This document shows, one piece after another, positions 10,742-21,352 of a stretch of 64,000 nucleotides of DNA. Below the pieces are notes generated by a model that saw only the letters and a list, made by a program, of their open reading frames with translations, made no database searches and had not been told where the DNA came from. Position numbers and translations under genes: made by a program. Each line of letters starts with the position of its first letter. The first letter of the stretch is position 1. Source of the stretch: Viridothelium virens (lineage: Eukaryota; Ascomycota; Dothideomycetes; Trypetheliales; Trypetheliaceae); contig ML991780.1 in assembly GCA_010094025.1 (NCBI GenBank), positions 372,001 through 436,000 of the forward strand. The letters are read 5' to 3'.

Positions 10742-10764
10742 GGGGGGGGGGGGGGGGGGGGGGG
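10742..10764 (+). repeat. Homopolymer tract of 23 G
   Basis: An unbroken run of 23 G begins twelve bases after the stop codon of the preceding gene, inside a longer G-rich strand (10670-10800). Such a tract is prone to slippage and to sequencing error, and on the RNA it could form a quadruplex in the 3' untranslated region. Confidence 0.9.
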
Positions 10765-10933
10765 TGGGGAGGCCGACGTGGAGGATGAAGGGGTGGAGTT
10801 CTGAGCGCTGGGGGTATTGGGGGGTGCCCGGATGGTAATCCGGCAAAATGGATTTTCGTGCATGATTCAATGATGTTTCTCTGGCTATGTCTTTAAAAAC
10901 CTAAGTAACTAGGTGCTGCAATTCCCGCTGCGT

Positions 10934-11973
10934 TTAGACGTCAACTGCCTCTACAGTAACGCCTTTGCTCCAGGAATACTGCAAAATCCTCGCCACCTCA
11001 ACTGCACTCTCATGGCTAACCATCGCCCCAACCAGATAGCACGCCGCGTCCATACCCGTCGTCACTCCACCACTCGTAATCACCCTCAACCCACCCAACC
11101 TCAACGCCGCCCTCCTTGCATTGCTCTCCCTGCGCCGATTCGAGTCCCTCCACGCATCGCTGCCCTTCCTCGCCATCGACGCCCTCCTGGCGTTCCGATT
11201 CGACATCGGGCTGCCGGGCGTGGTGGGCGGATCCTCCGGCGGCTTCGACACGATGAACGGGTTCTCGTCGAGGTTCTCGCCGAGATCGAAGCGCGCGTTG
11301 TTCACCACGTACCGCTCCTCCATGACATCGGTGCGGTCGCCGAGGTCGCGCCGGGCGGCGTCGGCGCACAGGATCTCCAGCTTCGTGTAGTAGTCTGGGT
11401 GGGTGGTGGCGCAGAGGCCCTGGAGGATGCCGGTCTGCGCGACGAAGAGCGCGCCCGTGCAGATGCTCATCAGGGTGCGCTCTTTGGAGGGGTCCTTCTT
11501 CTGCATGTCGGCGAAGGAGCGGATGAGCGTCATGGGCTCCTCGTTGGCTTTCAGTACTTCGTCGCTGTTGCCGCCGGGCACGATGAGGATGTCGTAGTCT
11601 TCGATGTTTTGGTGGGCGTCGGAGTAGTTCATGTCGGCTTTGACGACGACGCCTTGGGAGGAGGTCGTGCCGGGTTGGGAGGAGACGATGGAGATTTCGA
11701 AGGCATGGGAGGCTGTGGTTAGGGTTGGACACGTGAGCAGGTATGGTGGGATAATTGTGTCAGGGTAGGTGATGGTGGAGGTGTCTTGGAGAAAGCTTGG
11801 ATGGCGAGTCAGATGCCAAATTGGAGGGAGAACCTACTTTTGTCCTTAGGGTCATGACGAGCCTGGTGCAAGATCTCGAGGGGTCCGGTGAGGTCCAGAG
11901 TATCAAACCCAGGGTGGAGGGTGAATAAGACCTGGATTGGCTCGGGATGATCCCCATCCGCAATTGCACTCAT
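10934..11973 (-). CDS. DJ-1/PfpI-family (class I glutamine amidotransferase-like) protein
   Basis: Two exons on the minus strand, 11973-11838 and 11712-10934, encode 304 residues. The junction restores 'DPKDKTSHAFEISIVSSQ', as expected for the family. The nucleophile elbow is visible as 'SICTGALF' with Cys130, and 'YDILIVPGG' is the preceding strand and loop. A His follows in 'ATTHPDYYTK'. Members of this group include isonitrile hydratase-like enzymes, chaperone-like proteins and uncharacterised amidases; which one cannot be told from sequence alone. One oddity is an insert at about residues 188-249 that is Arg/Ser-rich, disordered and has several R-R-x-S-like sites. It sits just before the conserved 'ITSGGVTTGMD' that closes the fold. 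No signal peptide is present. Confidence 0.88.
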
Positions 11974-12341
11974 CTTGTCTGGTTCTGACGATCAATGTAT
12001 GGAGTTTCAATTGAATCTGATTGAAGTTGTAGAGAGAAGAAAAGGTTTAAGGGGGAGAGAATTGCGTAAATACATGTATGCGTGTAAGCTGAGGGCGGGT
12101 GGGTCCAGCTCGTCCCCCACGGGGAATTCCCCGCACTGGAGCTAAGACCCTTTCGGTGCTTTCGCCCCAAACCCCTTGCAGCGCCTCCGACCCGTGATCA
12201 AGATACAGACTCTTAGGCGTTAGGTAAGGTAGGTAGGCTCGACCGATTGATATGAAATGACTGGTCCGTACATACAAAGCAGTTGTCCAAGGCTCAAATC
12301 ACTAAACTTCAATTCTTAAGCACAACTACTCTAATTGGGTA
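11974..12341. other. Intergenic, no gene recognised
   Basis: 368 bases lie between the start of the DJ-1-like gene and the stop of the sugar transporter, both on the minus strand. This is the likely promoter of the DJ-1-like gene. No distinct motif was seen. Confidence 0.45.
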
Positions 12342-14391
12342 TCATGATGCAATATGTAGATCCAGCCCTCCCGCAATCCTCTCCTCAGCTCGTTGTCTCC
12401 TTTCTTCATCCGCACTGCTGCTTACGTCTTTGAACACATGATCCATTTGCTCGAGTGTACGCCCATTTGTTTCTGGTACAAAGAAGTATGTCCATACAAG
12501 GGATAGCAGGCAGAATACAGCGAAAAAAACGTATGCTCCATATCCCGTATTTTCGACAAGTGGTGGGGTAATCAAGCCCTGACGGAGATTGAAAGTCAGT
12601 CATGTTTCTCAATGAGTTTTCTTGAACAAAAACACATACAATGATGAAGTTATTGAGCCAGTTCGAGCACGTAGAAAGAGCAACGCCCTTGGCACGTAGA
12701 GACGAAGGGAAGATTTCAGAAGGCATAGCCCAAGGCACCGGCCCCCAAGAGGCACCAAATCCTGGAGGCTAATTAGCTGCTGTTCATCCATCCAACAAGC
12801 TTACTCAGAGACATCATTGACTTACCGAGCATGTAAACGAATAAGAATGCTACGCTGGTCCAGCCTTCGGAACGATGGGCAGGCCAATTATTCGAAAATT
12901 TGCCAACCAAAATTGCAATAATAATATGGCTAATAGTCATGATGATACTACCGCCAAGGAGTAAAGGACGCCTCCCAAGAGCATCCATTGTCCAGATGGA
13001 TGTCGAGACACCGACGAGTTGGGCAACGTTCAGAACTCCGCTCATGATAAGCTGCATGCTGTGGTCAAGACCCATAGTCTGGAAAAGCGTTGGCGAATAG
13101 TAGATTAGAGCTAGAAATCGCTGTATGAGCAAAATTCAGAACATGAGTGTTTTCGGGGTAAACGAACCATTGATCCCGACAAATTGCTGGAAAAACATGA
13201 GCACAACCCCCACATGAGTTCTTCTTCTGCATCCTGTCTTGAAACAGTCGAGCCATTGAGCGATCTCCAACCTCAATCGACTTGGCGTGCCATTGCTATA
13301 TAGCTTGGGATGCTTCTCTTGATTAGCCTCACTCTGAAAGGCAACCTCCGCCCTGATATCGATCCATTCCTGTTGCACCCTCAGATCATCTTTCGACACC
13401 CTTCTCAATTTTGACAGTGTTGACAAAGCCTCCTCATCTCGATTCTTCGAAACTAGCCATCTTGGGCTAAATGGAAGCATAAAGACTCCAGCAGCTAAAA
13501 CAATGCCCGGAACCAACTGCAAAAGAAACGGTAACCTCCAGCTCCATTCGCTAGATATGTATTGCGTTCCATACGTGATCCAGAAAGCAATCACAATACC
13601 AGTGACAATTGCAAATTCTTCAAGCACCAGCAAAGCTCCTCGTGTCTCAGGTGGAGAGATTTCCGAAATATACAATGGTGCGACCGTAGATAGCATACCG
13701 ATCCCCAGACCCCCAATGAATCGTGCCACAGTCAACATAGCATAGTCCACGGAACCAGTTTGCAGGGCAGAACCTAGCGCAAAAACGCAGACTGCGATGA
13801 ACAGGGAGAATTTGCGGGATAAAAGGTCAGCAAAGTATCCTGCATTGAGGGCACCTGTACGGAAGACAAGGTCAATACATAATAACTCTAGTGATGATGC
13901 CCTGCAACTCACCAATGAGAGCGCCAAGCTCAATCATCGCTGTCAGAAGACCTTTCCAAAATCCAGCGCCTGAAGCGCCTTCGGCTACTCGAGGGAAACG
14001 GTCGAGAAATTGAGGCATGACTAAAATGACGGATACGACACCCTGACTATTGCCCAGCCCATATCAGTATTCAATTACCCAGATCATAGAGAATGTGGCC
14101 TCGACGGGAAGCATGGCGTGTGAAGAAGTGAATCGTACTCATATCCGAATAATAATCCTCCTAGTGTCGCGAATGCGGCGCATAACGATACATAGTAGTT
14201 CGAAAAGAGGCCTCGAAAGCCTAGGCGACACGAATTAGTCGTGTCAAGGTGTACCATCCAACTCAAGACTCACCAGCCGGGCCATAGGTCTCTCTCGTCT
14301 CCCACACAGCGCGATCATGACGCGCTACTGTGATCTCATTTGTCGGCGAAGAGTTTTCGTCCCCATATTTCATATCATCTCTTGAGTCCAT
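12342..14391 (-). CDS. MFS sugar/polyol transporter
   Basis: Seven exons on the minus strand (14391-14274, 14220-14139, 14046-13913, 13854-13168, 13110-12826, 12761-12640, 12578-12342) give 554 residues. All phases match, and the joins rebuild family signatures: 'GYDQGVVS' in membrane helix 1, 'PPETRGALL', 'QQFVGINALIYYSP', 'DALGRRPLLLGG' and the closing 'PETNGRTLEQMD'. These identify the sugar porter family of the major facilitator superfamily, with twelve helices in the plasma membrane driving proton-coupled uptake of hexose, disaccharide or polyol. The cytosolic N-terminus (about 40 residues) is charged. The substrate cannot be read from the sequence. The start at 14391 was chosen because it is in frame with the first splice junction and the N-terminus 'MDSRDDMKYGDENSS' is typical for the group. 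Confidence 0.93.
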
Positions 14392-15811
14392 GCTTCGCTT
14401 CCAATGCGCGTGTCAGTCTTGTAAAGAGAAAAGGAAGAGTAGAGTGGTCCAACCCGACGGAGAAGAGGAGACGAAGAAGAGGGCTCCCCAACGCTGAGAG
14501 GAGAAGGGGAGCGTGAAGACGAGGGCGAGGAAGGAGATGAGGCCATGGTCAGACTGGTATTTGAGATTTTATTTGGGACTAGAAACCGAGGCCTTGTCAC
14601 GCTGGCGCATCGTAGAGCGTTAAGTTGTGGGGAAGCCCTGATAGAAAATTCTGTAACCGGTAATTGATAGCCAACGAGACCTAGCTAGCTTAACCCGTCC
14701 GAGCACAATCTCCTATTAACTTTATCTCCCTCTCAACAACTCTATGATCTTCCAGCTGATCTTCTTTAACAACGCTGTCTCCAAATTACAGGAGAAGTCT
14801 ATCATTTTCTGGTTGGACCCTTGAAGCAGTAATACGCAGCATTACCTTTTATGGTTGCTTACCTTGCCGCGGTCAGGGGGTTCCTCAACTGGTAATTAAT
14901 CCAATGTTATTTCAAAGATACTGTTGTGACCATGTTGGTCCATGTAAAGGGTGGCTCTTGAGCGTCGGCCGCTCTGCTGGTTTCTTTTTAGGGAGCTTAA
15001 AGCTCTCTGGGACAGACTGGACATACCCAGGTGGGTAGAGCGTTTTCGCGCCGTCTGCTGGGTAGACGTTAAAGGCTGGTACGCCTGCACGGCTCTGGCT
15101 GAGTGCGTTCATGTTCCGACTCATTCTGCTCGAGCCTTCGCCAGAGTCGTCATCTTGACTCCGTCGCAGCCTAGAGTCGGTTTTGCTCTTCTCCAGATTG
15201 TCCCTGCTCTTCCTCAGCTCCGCGTATGACTGGGATCAGTTCGTCGCACAATTCGCTTGTGGCTTGTGCCATTTCTGCCAACTGCGGAAGTGAGATGTCA
15301 GCGTGGCTTGTTACACGCCTTCGTTGTGGCTCCCTAACCTATTGCCATGACAGTTCGAGCTCGGCCACAGCTTCCTGCAACCTGTCTGTTTTACATGGGC
15401 CAACATGGTCATACTTTGAAATAACATTGGATTAATTACCAGCTGAGGAACCCCCTGACCGCGGTAAGGTAGGCACTTTACTGGTTCCTGTCTCTCGTGA
15501 CATGGGGTTCAATTGAGATTGAAATCTAATCGTTTCTTGGCAAGTGGTAGATGACTGTCGATTGTCGCGCAATTGGTTTCTAATTCAGGTACACATTTTG
15601 AAACTGTCTTGCTTCATATTGGCAAAGTCGTAAACATAATCCCACCAGACGCTAAAGCTAGAACGCTCTTTGCCAAAGTAGCAAGGGCATATCCCGCTCG
15701 TCACATAGAGCAATGCATTCAATCTCAGAAAACCCATCTCCTGAGCTTCAAGCGCAGTACCTTCTGTGATCCGACTCTGCAAAGGGCCATACACTGCCAG
15801 TGCTCATAATT
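14392..15811. other. Intergenic region containing a transposon-like element
   Basis: About 1.4 kb separates the sugar transporter start from the RecQ stop. Apart from the inverted-repeat element at 14862-15469, I see no gene. The first 470 bases are presumably the transporter promoter. Confidence 0.5.
14862..15469. mobile_element. Non-autonomous inverted-repeat DNA element, 608 bp, TA target site (family copy A)
   Basis: The two ends are near-perfect inverted repeats of roughly 85-90 bases. The left end reads CCTTGCCGCGGTCAGGGGG and the right end, reversed, reads CCTTACCGCGGTCAGGGGG; the match continues through GTTCCTCA, TGGTAATTAATCC and CAATGTTATTTCAAAG. TA lies immediately outside both ends (14860-14861 and 15470-15471), the target duplication of Tc1/mariner-type elements. 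The central 430 bases are GC-richer and hold only short frames without transposase motifs, so the element cannot move itself. A 191-bp relative sits at 26064-26254 and a single end at 42803-42840. The family name is not known to me. Confidence 0.88.
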
Positions 15812-18800
15812 TCAAACGGGCATCATAGCTATCCCTCCCCTACCCCTACTACCCCCAGCCCCTCCGGCCCTGGAACCTCGAGAGGAATTCCTACTCCCTG
15901 ATGCCCTTCGTCTTGGCGCACTCTTATTTCCTCGCGATTGCTTGAAGTCCGATCCAAATGATTTGGATCTAGTATAGCCACCTCGATATGATGATTTCCT
16001 CCGCTGACCAGCAGTACCACCGCCCCTTCCGGATGCTCTTGATGCAGCCGTCTTACCCTTCTTCCCTACGTCTTGTTCCCTTCTCTGCTTCGTGATAGCA
16101 AGTTGAGAATTAAACGCGTGCACTTCAGGTGGCCGCCTGTCGAAGTATTGACTTCTATGCTCAGGCTCTTCGTCATCCGTTGTCGATCCATCCTGCTGAG
16201 ACGGAAGTCCCCTCCTTTCAAACTCTTGATCAATGTCAGAGGAACAAGAGACCTCACTATGTTCTTCGCTCTCCGTTGTCCGATCTTCATCTTCTGATAT
16301 CAGGTTGATGACATTCTCGTGATTAGGATCTTGTAACTGTTCCTGCTCTCCTGATAGCTGTTCGTAGAGCTTTCGGGCATTCTTGATCAGTGGTAAAAAC
16401 TTTGATCCGTGAAAGTCGACCTTTTGTTCATCTACTCCGGCTATTTGCTTCATTTCATCAACGCTATCCGGGAGATTGATAGCAAATTCACGGAGCGTTG
16501 TGTCTGTAAATGGCACGCTCCGCAAGGATTTTTCGATCAGGATTTTTCGGCACATCTGCTTGGCATGATGCATGAAATCCTCAAGGACCATGCGATGCAC
16601 ATCATCCAAATCTGCCATCTTCTGGTCGACTGTAATCGGAACTCCAAGACTGGCCTGCCGTCGATCACTTCTCATCTTACGGTGGCCTTGGATTCGAATA
16701 GGACCGAAAGCTTCATCATCGTCGTCATCATCACTCGATGCACGCGAGGGATCATTATTGGGTCTTCGGACGTTGCGACGTTCGGATGCTGCTTGTACGG
16801 GCGACGACACATTCGTTGACAAAGGATGCCCCTGTTGAGCTGTAGACCCACCAGTCTTTCCGGTTCTGGGTGGCTTCGATATAGGTAGTTTGGATTTTGT
16901 GCGAGGCGAAACTCGGACCTGGAGTTTGAGGCGCTGCTTGCCGTCCAAAACCTCACCACACCTTCTACCGGGCTCCTTGAAGTTAGCAATTGATAGGCGC
17001 GAAAGACGACAACACTTACGAAAATGTACTGGATGGGAAAGCCAGCTTTGTTCACGACGTTCCGTTCCTGTAATGCATCCTCACTGAGCAGACGGTAAAA
17101 CAAGCGCTCAACATCGCCCCGGTCAAGGTCCCGTCCAACCCCATACTCTTCGAGCTGGTCGTGCCTTTCTTGCGTGATCTTCTTGTTTTTTGAGCCTCTA
17201 AGAATGTCCACGCAATGCAACAAGGTGACTCTGTCGTCCTGCAAGCGCTTGACAAGGCGCATAGCAGAAGCTGCGAAATCTGTGAAATCCTGCATTTGAA
17301 ACGTACTCTCCGACAAGCAGTTATCGCAAGCGCCATTGCAGTCTTCCTGGCGAAACGTCTCGCCAAAATATGCCAGAAGCTGGACCCTTCTGCAATCGCT
17401 TCTATTTTCGCAGAACTGTACCATGTTTCTCAGCATTTCGCGTTGGCGTTCCTTCTGCTCCCAGTTACCATCACCCTGATCGATCATATCTCTAAGGACT
17501 CTGGTATCCCGATACCCATAGAAGAGATAGCACCCAGACCTTTTGCTATCGCGACCCGCTCTGCCAGTTTCTTGGTAGTAACCTTCCAGGCTTTTAGGAA
17601 TAGTATGGTGAATGACGAAGCGGACATTAGCCTTGTCAATGCCCATACCAAAGGCTATAGTGGCAACGATAACACTATATCGACCTTCTTGCCACTTTCG
17701 TTGCACAGTCCGTTTCAGGTCCGCATCCAGTCCAGCATGGTAATGGTGCGCTCGAATTCCATACTCTTCCTCCAACTTCTGGGCCACGAGCTCGCATTTC
17801 TTCCGAGACAAACAATAGACAATGCCAGACTGCAGAGGATAATTGTTGTTAATGATGTTGGCGATGCTATCCAGCACGTCTTTCTCTTTGCCTTTCTGCC
17901 GTACCTCATAGTGCAGACCAGGCCGATTGAAGCTTGATGTAAAGACAGCACATCCAGTCATTCCTAAATTGTGCATCACGTCTACCTTGACATTCGCTGT
18001 CGCGGTTGCTGTCAGAGCCATGACTGGCACGCCGAGAAATTGTTGTCGAATTTCACCCAGGAGTTTGTAGTCTGGCCGAAAATCGTGGCCCCACTGACTC
18101 ACGCAGTGCGCTTCGTCAATGACGATTCTTGCGAGCCTATTTCGGGAGTGTAAGGTTCGGAATGCGTTCACCATGCTTTGACTTTTGCTCAGCATTTCCG
18201 GTGTCACATACAGCAACTGGATGAACTCCTCCACACGAGGACCCCTAAGAGCTGTCATGATGTGTTGACGTTCTTCCATGCTGCTTTCGCTATTCAGGAC
18301 GAATGCTTGGATATTAAGGGCCTGTAGATGCTGAACTTGATCTTCCATAAGGCTGAGCAAGGGAGAAATCACCACAGTCACGCCTCTGGTCTTGCCGGAA
18401 GTGACTATAGAGGGCAGCTGGTAGCACAACGACTTTCCGCCTCCGGTAGGCATCAAAACAAAAGCATCCTTTCCATTCAGTGTCGTATTGATAGTTGGTA
18501 ACTGGTTAGCTCGAAAGCCTCGCAAATGAAAGCGATCCAACAAAGCGGTCCTAACATCTGCAGACCAAGGGTGCTGCATATCTGGCCCAGCCATTGACAG
18601 ATGCTGTCTTGGTCGTTTCGCCGGCGAACTAGAGATACGCTTCTTGGGTAACATCTTGTTTCCAGACGTCGTACCTAATATGGATCGGTGACAAGAAGGA
18701 CCACGCGGGCTTTCGGTAATTGAAGGGTCGTGATCTAATGCCGCCGCTGCCTCCAACATTTCGTCATCGTCCTCACAGAAGCCGTAAAAGTCGTCCTGTC

Positions 18801-20928
18801 CTTCCGATCTTGCAGGCGGCATACCCATAACAGTACTAAATATGCCTTCTTCCTCGTCATCATCACCGAAAAAGTTTTCCTCGGCTTCTTGGCGAGAATT
18901 ATCGCATGCATGCATTTCGTGACTCTTTCGCCTTTCAGATTGTAGTACCTGGTTCGCGCCAGCGTTCGTGAACTCAGCCTCCGTAGCCGGATGATTTTTC
19001 AGTCGCCCATCGCCTGGTTTTGGGTGGTCAGCCTGGGTAACAGGTCGCTGGACATCTCTCAGACGCTTTTGTGGGGCCATATTGTTGTGTGAACCAATCT
19101 GTGTTTGGGGTATTGTGCTTGAGCCTGGTATTGGCATCGATGAGGGACTGTCCTGTAAGCTTTGATATTGTGTGGACTTTACGACAGCGGGGGAATTTGG
19201 CGTTTCTTCTTCGTGGAGAGAATCATCCATCATAAGATCTTCTGACATTCCCGAAGTCTTAAATTGCTGAACTATATCGACCTTCAGCTGTGCAAGGGTT
19301 CGTTTGAAAGCCTTCACCTCGGCTTTTATGGGACCCAAGGCTTCGTTATCACTTGGTCGTGCTTTGATCAAAGTGAAGAGCCTCTGCTTTAGCTCGTTCT
19401 CGTGATCAATTGCTATTCTCAACTCCTCCCTGAGAGGCAGCAGACTTGTGCATGCTTCGAGTTTCTGCTCCCACAGTTTGAAGTCCTGTAATACGTCTGC
19501 AGGTGCTTCCCCATCATAGGTCCAGAATATCTCTTGATAGTTATCGATTCGTTCCTTGATATTCTTGACGCATTCGCTCAAATGCTTCTCTGTGAGAGAG
19601 TTGAACTTTGCAAAGATATGTTCTTCAGTAGCATCCAATTCTATTTGTGAAGACTCTTGGCGGGTGACTTGGATAATCGGCCGACTTGAAGGGGATTTTG
19701 TAGGAGACCTTCGTTTGCGAGGAGTTCTGGAAGACTCCTTGGCAGGACTGCTGACTGGAAAGGACCGGTCTGTGGGAGATTTTGTGACGTTTCGGTCGAG
19801 TAAACATCTACGCGGTGTAGAGGGTATGTCCGACGAATATTCTTTCTCACGCTGACCCAAATGCTTTATCCCCTTCACATCGAGTATATTACAACCCCTC
19901 CGACCATTTCTGTGAGTAGCATCAGTCACCCCCTCCTCGTCCTCAGAGTCCACAACAACCCGCTTTCTAGTAGCGCCTCGCGTGATCGTCGGACTTTGAT
20001 ATATGGGGTCCAGTATTCGCGCATGTCTACTATTGTCGATTTGGCCCTGGTCTTCGAATTCCGACTCACTTGAAGCGTGTCTTGGACGAAGTCCCGGCAC
20101 TTGCTTGGTCTTCGGTGTGAGCCTTCCCATAGCATCAAAATTTCTGTCAAAAAAGGGTTCTTCAATTGAGCCAGGTACTGAACTACTGGGAGGAGGGGTT
20201 GTCTCTTCAGCATGAAAGATTTCTGGGGCTTGGGCGACAGTTGAATACGGAGGAGGCGGCTCGACGATATCGTCAATCGAGGTAAACTCAGTAGCTCTAG
20301 CGTGCTCAAATGCGAGATATTTCGTGGGATTTCCAGATACGGTTGATCTGCTGTCCATTTCAAACTCGGAGCTTTTACGTTTTCTTCCAGCTCTAGCAGC
20401 GGATTGCCGTATACTCATGATTTGCGTTGGACTTCCAACAGCTTCTGTCAGATCGATGGAATCGACGTGTGGCCGGTCATCCTCTCGTGTCCGCCGGTTC
20501 AAGTGGATCGCGGCATGGATGTCCGGAGTTCTTGGTATGACTGATCTTTCCTTGTTATCTTCACTTGTCTGACGCCTGGCGGTGGGTTTAGCTGAGTTGC
20601 CTGTGCCTGTCACCGCAGCGAGCTGCGACTTGGACGCTGAGTTGGGTGTCACTCGAAGTCTTGCCATGCTCTCAAGCTGATTCACTTGACCGCCACCACT
20701 TTCTGGGGCTCCCAGAGCCTGAGATTGATCACCTAGCCGATTTTCTTGGTCTTGTAGCCCGACATCATTCCTTTGAGATCCAAAAGAGGCGACCGTATGC
20801 TCGGTTGACTGTTGAGTGCGGCTCGGCGAAGTCTGCAATCGCGCGTTTGGTTCGCCAGTATGAGCCGGAATGTGTGGTTTAGCGCTTAACAACCAAGAGA
20901 GATGCTGCGATAGATTATTGATGGTCAT
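15812..20928 (-). CDS. RecQ-type ATP-dependent DNA helicase (BLM/Sgs1/QDE-3 class)
   Basis: Two exons, 20928-17020 and 16975-15812, split by a 44-nt intron, encode 1690 residues. A long disordered N-terminal half (about 800 residues, Ser/Pro-rich with coiled and acidic patches) is followed by the helicase core. Walker A 'MPTGGGKSLCYQLPS' is near residue 826, the DEAH box 'IDEAHCVSQWGHDFRPDY' is near 935, and motif VI is 'YYQETGRAGRDS'. Next come the zinc-binding Cys cluster ending 'CDNCL', the winged-helix RQC region, an HRDC domain (about 1422-1505) and a Gly/Arg/Ser-rich tail. The HRDC plus long N-terminus places it with Sgs1/BLM, which dissolves double Holliday junctions with topoisomerase III and Rmi1 in the nucleus. 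The intron lies between RQC and HRDC. It is divergently paired with a GEN1-type resolvase gene. Confidence 0.96.
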
Positions 20929-21352
20929 TTGCCCTAGTCATTGTTGTTGAGAAAGGCCCGTCAATCGCCGTACGTGAACTTGTGGGGATATCGGCTCTCA
21001 CATCAAAGTGGATGGGTAGTGTTCTCCGAAACTCGGATAAACTGTGCGATCCCACTTGCATGACTGAGAGGTTGACGCGAAAATGACGCGAGTCACGTGA
21101 CCAAACTAATCAACATCTCGATGGATGTCCTCTATCCTATAATTACTCCATTAAAATTCTAGTCTGGAGAAAGGCTGATTCTGCACTGATTTTTCAGTGG
21201 TCTTCAAGAAATGGAGCCACGCTGCCTCGAAGCTCTGTCTGATTGACTGTGCTACCAATCATTCAGTTATCAGAGATCCACTTAGCGTGCATATGCGCAG
21301 GCAGGCGTTCACCGCGTTGGTGTCCTGCACGTTAAGCGCCGCTTCGTAAACA
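20929..21352. promoter_or_regulatory. Shared promoter of the RecQ helicase and GEN1-type nuclease genes
   Basis: 424 bases separate the two start codons. Around 21074-21091 lies a direct repeat of TGACGCGA separated by AAA. It contains CGCGAAA (21076-21082), which fits the SBF/MBF-type cell-cycle box CRCGAAA or the ACGCG core. A palindromic CACGTG follows at 21094-21099. G1/S-phase co-expression of the two genes is an inference from these motifs and from their related roles. Confidence 0.55.

Noticed and set aside
10913-11722. Plus-strand frame of 269 codons
   Set aside because: It is antisense to the DJ-1-like gene in GC-rich sequence; the peptide is biased and has no motifs.
14896-15229. 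Short frames inside the 608-bp inverted-repeat element
   Set aside because: None shows transposase motifs (no DDE/D pattern, no helix-turn-helix); the three overlap in different frames.
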